Notes under the pieces: model-generated | What the model was told of the DNA's origin: nothing | The model's input: the letters and a program-made list of their open reading frames with translations, nothing else | Databases searched by the model: none | Position numbers and translations under genes: made by a program | Shown: piece after piece, positions 4,427 to 5,624 of the stretch | Layout of the letters: each line of letters begins with the position of its first letter | How positions within the stretch are numbered: the first letter of the stretch is position 1 | NCBI GenBank assembly: GCA_016182285.1 | Contig: JACOXQ010000030.1 | Span: forward strand, 1 to 5,624 | Length of the DNA: 5,624 bases | Reading direction: 5' to 3' | DNA from: Candidatus Kaiserbacteria bacterium | GTDB taxonomy: Bacteria; Patescibacteriota; Minisyncoccia; Phycocordibacterales; Phycocordibacteraceae

Positions 4427-4750
4427 CTACACCACTCCACCGAGCACAGAGCGCAGGATGAACCACGCGAGGAGGGTGGCGATGATTATGAGAGCGAAAG
4501 AGAGGACGGTGAGGAGAAATAGCTTCGCCCCCTCGGCCTTATGCCCTTCTAAGATAAGGAGTGCGGGCGGATAAACGAAGAGGTAGCCCATAATGGCGGC
4601 GGAGATAACGAAGAGGGAGAGAAACAGTATAGGCGCCATCATCCCGAGCTCATTGTCTGTAATGTATTTAGGCATGGTGAAGACGGCCGTCGCGAGTAGG
4701 CTGATATACCCCGCCGCGGCGAGCGCGTTTATAAATGGATTATTTGTCAT
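4427..4750 (-). CDS. Conserved-looking three-helix membrane protein of unknown function
   Basis: This 107-residue protein begins MTNNPFINALAAAGYISLLA and has three hydrophobic segments: about 8-26, 38-62 and 77-104. The loop between the second and third (about 61-77, YPPALLILEGHKAEGAK) is the most polar part after the N-terminus. The family appears familiar from CPR genomes (a start like NNPFINAL and a middle like SAA.MGY.F.Y), but I know of no assigned function or reliable name. It precedes the TspO gene by 9 bp on the same strand, suggesting joint expression and perhaps a joint role in the membrane. No Shine-Dalgarno site lies within 15 bp of the ATG; a TTTAAT hexamer 5 bp upstream suggests a leaderless start. 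Confidence 0.75.
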   Translation of the reverse strand: MTNNPFINALAAAGYISLLATAVFTMPKYITDNELGMMAPILFLSLFVISAAIMGYLFVYPPALLILEGHKAEGAKLFLLTVLSFALIIIATLLAWFILRSVLGGVV

Positions 4751-4755
4751 ACTGA

Positions 4756-4761
4756 ATTAAA
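4756..4761 (-). promoter_or_regulatory. -10-like element immediately upstream of the 4750 start
   Basis: TTTAAT (minus strand) ends 5 bp before the ATG at 4750, so transcription would begin at or near the A of the ATG. No good -35 is seen: AACTTG lies 16 bp upstream and is a weak match. The GGGAGG at 4773-4768 is 17 bp from the ATG, too far for ribosome binding. The layout resembles that of the 1459 gene. Confidence 0.25.
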
Positions 4762-4838
4762 CTTAAACCTCCCGACACAAGTTTCTTCTTGAGTTTTGAC
4801 GTATTTTGTCCTGTTAACTATTATTAAATGTGTGTATT

Positions 4839-4871
4839 CAAATGAAAGCCCCCTTGCGATAAGGGGGCTTT
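4839..4871 (-). terminator. Terminator of the 4887-5411 gene
   Basis: AAAGCCCCCTT (4845-4855) and AAGGGGGCTTT (4861-4871) form a perfect 11-bp stem with a five-base loop. On the minus strand the stem ends in TTT followed by CATTT, a short but adequate T-rich tail. It lies 16 bp beyond the stop codon of the unknown gene at 4887-5411 and separates it from the 4427-4750/TspO unit. Confidence 0.75.
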
Positions 4872-4886
4872 GGCGAATGGCCGCGT

Positions 4887-5411
4887 TCAGATTGGAAGGT
4901 TCTTCAGAAACGCATCCGAACAGTCGCGCAAAAAGGAACTCGGAAGCACGAACTCCTCATTGTTTATCATCGCCTTGATGAAGGTTCCCATTTCCCTTCT
5001 GTGCCGCGGGTCTACGCCCGTCGCGATTACGGAAAATTGTACGATGGGCGGGAATCGCGGGTCGCGTAAAGAACCGACCAAAGTCGCGTAGAGCTGTTTG
5101 AAGGCCGACTTCCGGCCGGTTACCATCTTTTTTGCCAGGTCTGCGAGACGCGGACAGTAGATTGCTCTGCTTTTCTTAATCTTTCTTTTCGCTATCCACT
5201 GTATATTCTCAACATGGACGGTCATGCGCGCTGGCTCCCTTTTATTGGTGCGCGCCGAAGTGTTTTTCTGGTCCAGGAATTTCTTCGCGCGATTGATTAA
5301 GGTATCGCAACCGTTATTGCGATAATAATCGCAGTCTCTCTGCGCGCTTCCGCCGTAGTGCGTGCCGGCGTGTATCGTGATTTTTCCGCCAATTGCGTTG
5401 TTCGTCGCCAT
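4887..5411 (-). CDS. Hypothetical basic protein, function unknown
   Basis: The preferred product is 174 residues, starting MATNNAIGG. A strong GAGGAG lies 6 bp before this ATG (5411). The frame stays open upstream to an ATG at 5492, which would add 27 residues (with CRCC at residues 12-15 of that long form), but no ribosome site supports it. The protein is basic and soluble-looking, without signal peptide or membrane segments. Its first half has THYGGSAQRDCDYYRNNGCD (17-36) and a Lys/Arg-rich stretch about 41-82. Its second half has LADLAKKMVTGRKSAFKQLY (89-108), RDPRFPPIVQFSVIATGVD (116-134) and a C-terminal helical part. Cysteines occur at 27, 35, 86 and 164. I recognise no domain; the basic character would allow nucleic-acid binding, but that is speculation. 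It has its own terminator and stands next to a transposase end, so recent arrival is possible. Confidence 0.6.
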   Translation of the reverse strand: MATNNAIGGKITIHAGTHYGGSAQRDCDYYRNNGCDTLINRAKKFLDQKNTSARTNKREPARMTVHVENIQWIAKRKIKKSRAIYCPRLADLAKKMVTGRKSAFKQLYATLVGSLRDPRFPPIVQFSVIATGVDPRHRREMGTFIKAMINNEEFVLPSSFLRDCSDAFLKNLPI

Positions 5412-5417
5412 ATTGCT

Positions 5418-5423
5418 CTCCTC
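5418..5423 (-). promoter_or_regulatory. Shine-Dalgarno site choosing the inner start
   Basis: GAGGAG, preceded by a run of T, ends 6 bp before the ATG at 5411. Neither upstream in-frame ATG (5492, 5480) has a comparable site. This supports the 174-residue product over a 201-residue one. Confidence 0.65.
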
Positions 5424-5512
5424 AAAAAACGACGTAAAAAGGTTCCCGCAACAGCGGCAACCGAACCCGATTCCAGCCATAATTCTATACAACTTTCCCG
5501 ATATGTAAATGA

Positions 5513-5536
5513 CCGCGTAGCGGGTATTCAGACCCG
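5513..5536. repeat. Two overlapping small hairpins
   Basis: CCGC-GTA-GCGG (5513-5523) and CGGGT-ATTCAG-ACCCG (5521-5536) share bases 5521-5523, so only one can form at a time. They lie between the transposase end and the unknown gene. On the minus strand the second is upstream of the unknown gene's likely transcription start. There is no T-run, and no role can be assigned. Confidence 0.3.
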
Positions 5537-5543
5537 GATTTCT

Positions 5544-5575
5544 TGTGTTTTAGGCACAGACATTTGGCGGACTGA
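5544..5575. mobile_element. Possible end of an insertion sequence
   Basis: Just beyond the transposase stop, the plus strand reads TGTGTTTTAGGCACAGACAT followed by TTGGCGGACTGA. Insertion sequences of the IS481/IS3 type usually end within tens of bases of the transposase stop, often with TG outermost. The other end is outside the window, so the inverted-repeat match and any target duplication cannot be tested. The boundary is a guess. Confidence 0.2.
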
Positions 5576-5624
5576 TTAGCTCATAAGTGCGAGCGCTTCG
5601 TTCGGCGTTTGGCCGTTCAGTCCG
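5576..5624 (-). CDS. C-terminal end of an integrase-core (IS481/IS3-like) transposase, partial
   Basis: The last 49 bases, read on the minus strand, give GLNGQTPNEALALMS and then TAA (5578-5576). This strongly resembles the final residues of DDE integrase-core transposases, where '(RPH..)LNG.TP.E.L' follows the third catalytic region. The remainder lies beyond the window edge, so catalytic residues and the exact IS family cannot be seen. Another frame (RTERPNAERSAR..., stop at 5550-5552) is also open but has no family resemblance. The gene runs in the same direction as the unknown gene downstream. Confidence 0.5.
   Translation of the reverse strand, partial: GLNGQTPNEALALMS

Noticed and set aside
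5569..5624. tRNA-like start: TTAGCTCA with GCTC/GAGC, and GTTCAGTCC near the edge
   Set aside because: The D-stem can form, but spacing to the acceptor is off by one, no anticodon stem follows, and the T-arm-like sequence comes far too early. The minus strand reads as a transposase end instead.

Overview
The window looks like a piece of a small-genome bacterium of the Candidate Phyla Radiation (Patescibacteria, probably Parcubacteria-like). This is inference from content, not from a marker gene. Supporting signs are a short TspO lacking its first helix, a secreted protein with five copies of a four-cysteine repeat and a Pro/Gly/Glu/Tyr tail, a tiny anchored protein ending in NP/NPF motifs, a solo DEDDh exonuclease with a C-terminal FGKYNGK module, and several genes with no Shine-Dalgarno site. 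No rRNA, complete tRNA or CRISPR array is visible.

Layout. Positions 1-319 hold no convincing gene, only a doubtful minus-strand fragment of at most 39 codons and some inverted repeats. A minus-strand gene at 371-1231 encodes a DUF2325-like N-terminal domain joined to a C-terminal coiled coil, with a clear terminator at 320-351. A divergent intergenic region (1232-1458) carries a promoter candidate for each side and a 13-bp inverted repeat between them. On the plus strand, 1459-1695 (single-pass membrane protein) and 1705-2859 (secreted cysteine-repeat protein) form a likely two-gene operon. The second gene appears to be frameshifted near 2727, leaving its true C-terminal tail in another frame up to 2915.

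A hairpin and a 15-bp tandem repeat (2924-2987) separate this operon from the convergent exonuclease gene (2981-3697, minus), whose stop codon lies inside the repeat. The exonuclease start overlaps by ATGA the stop of what looks like the C-terminal third of a cupin gene (3694-3897). The rest of the cupin is missing and its place is taken by about 170 bp with a promoter-like element and three successive hairpins, a candidate structured RNA or leader.

Further right are a TspO/MBR-family gene (4022-4417) and a three-helix membrane protein (4427-4750), both minus strand and 9 bp apart, probably one operon. A basic protein of unknown function follows (4887-5411, minus) with its own terminator at 4845-4871. 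The right edge (5576-5624, minus) cuts through what looks like the last residues of an integrase-core transposase.

No complete, coherent new system can be demonstrated. The parts most worth following up are the frameshifted cysteine-repeat protein with its small membrane partner, the multi-hairpin region beside the broken cupin, and the repeat that supplies the exonuclease stop codon.
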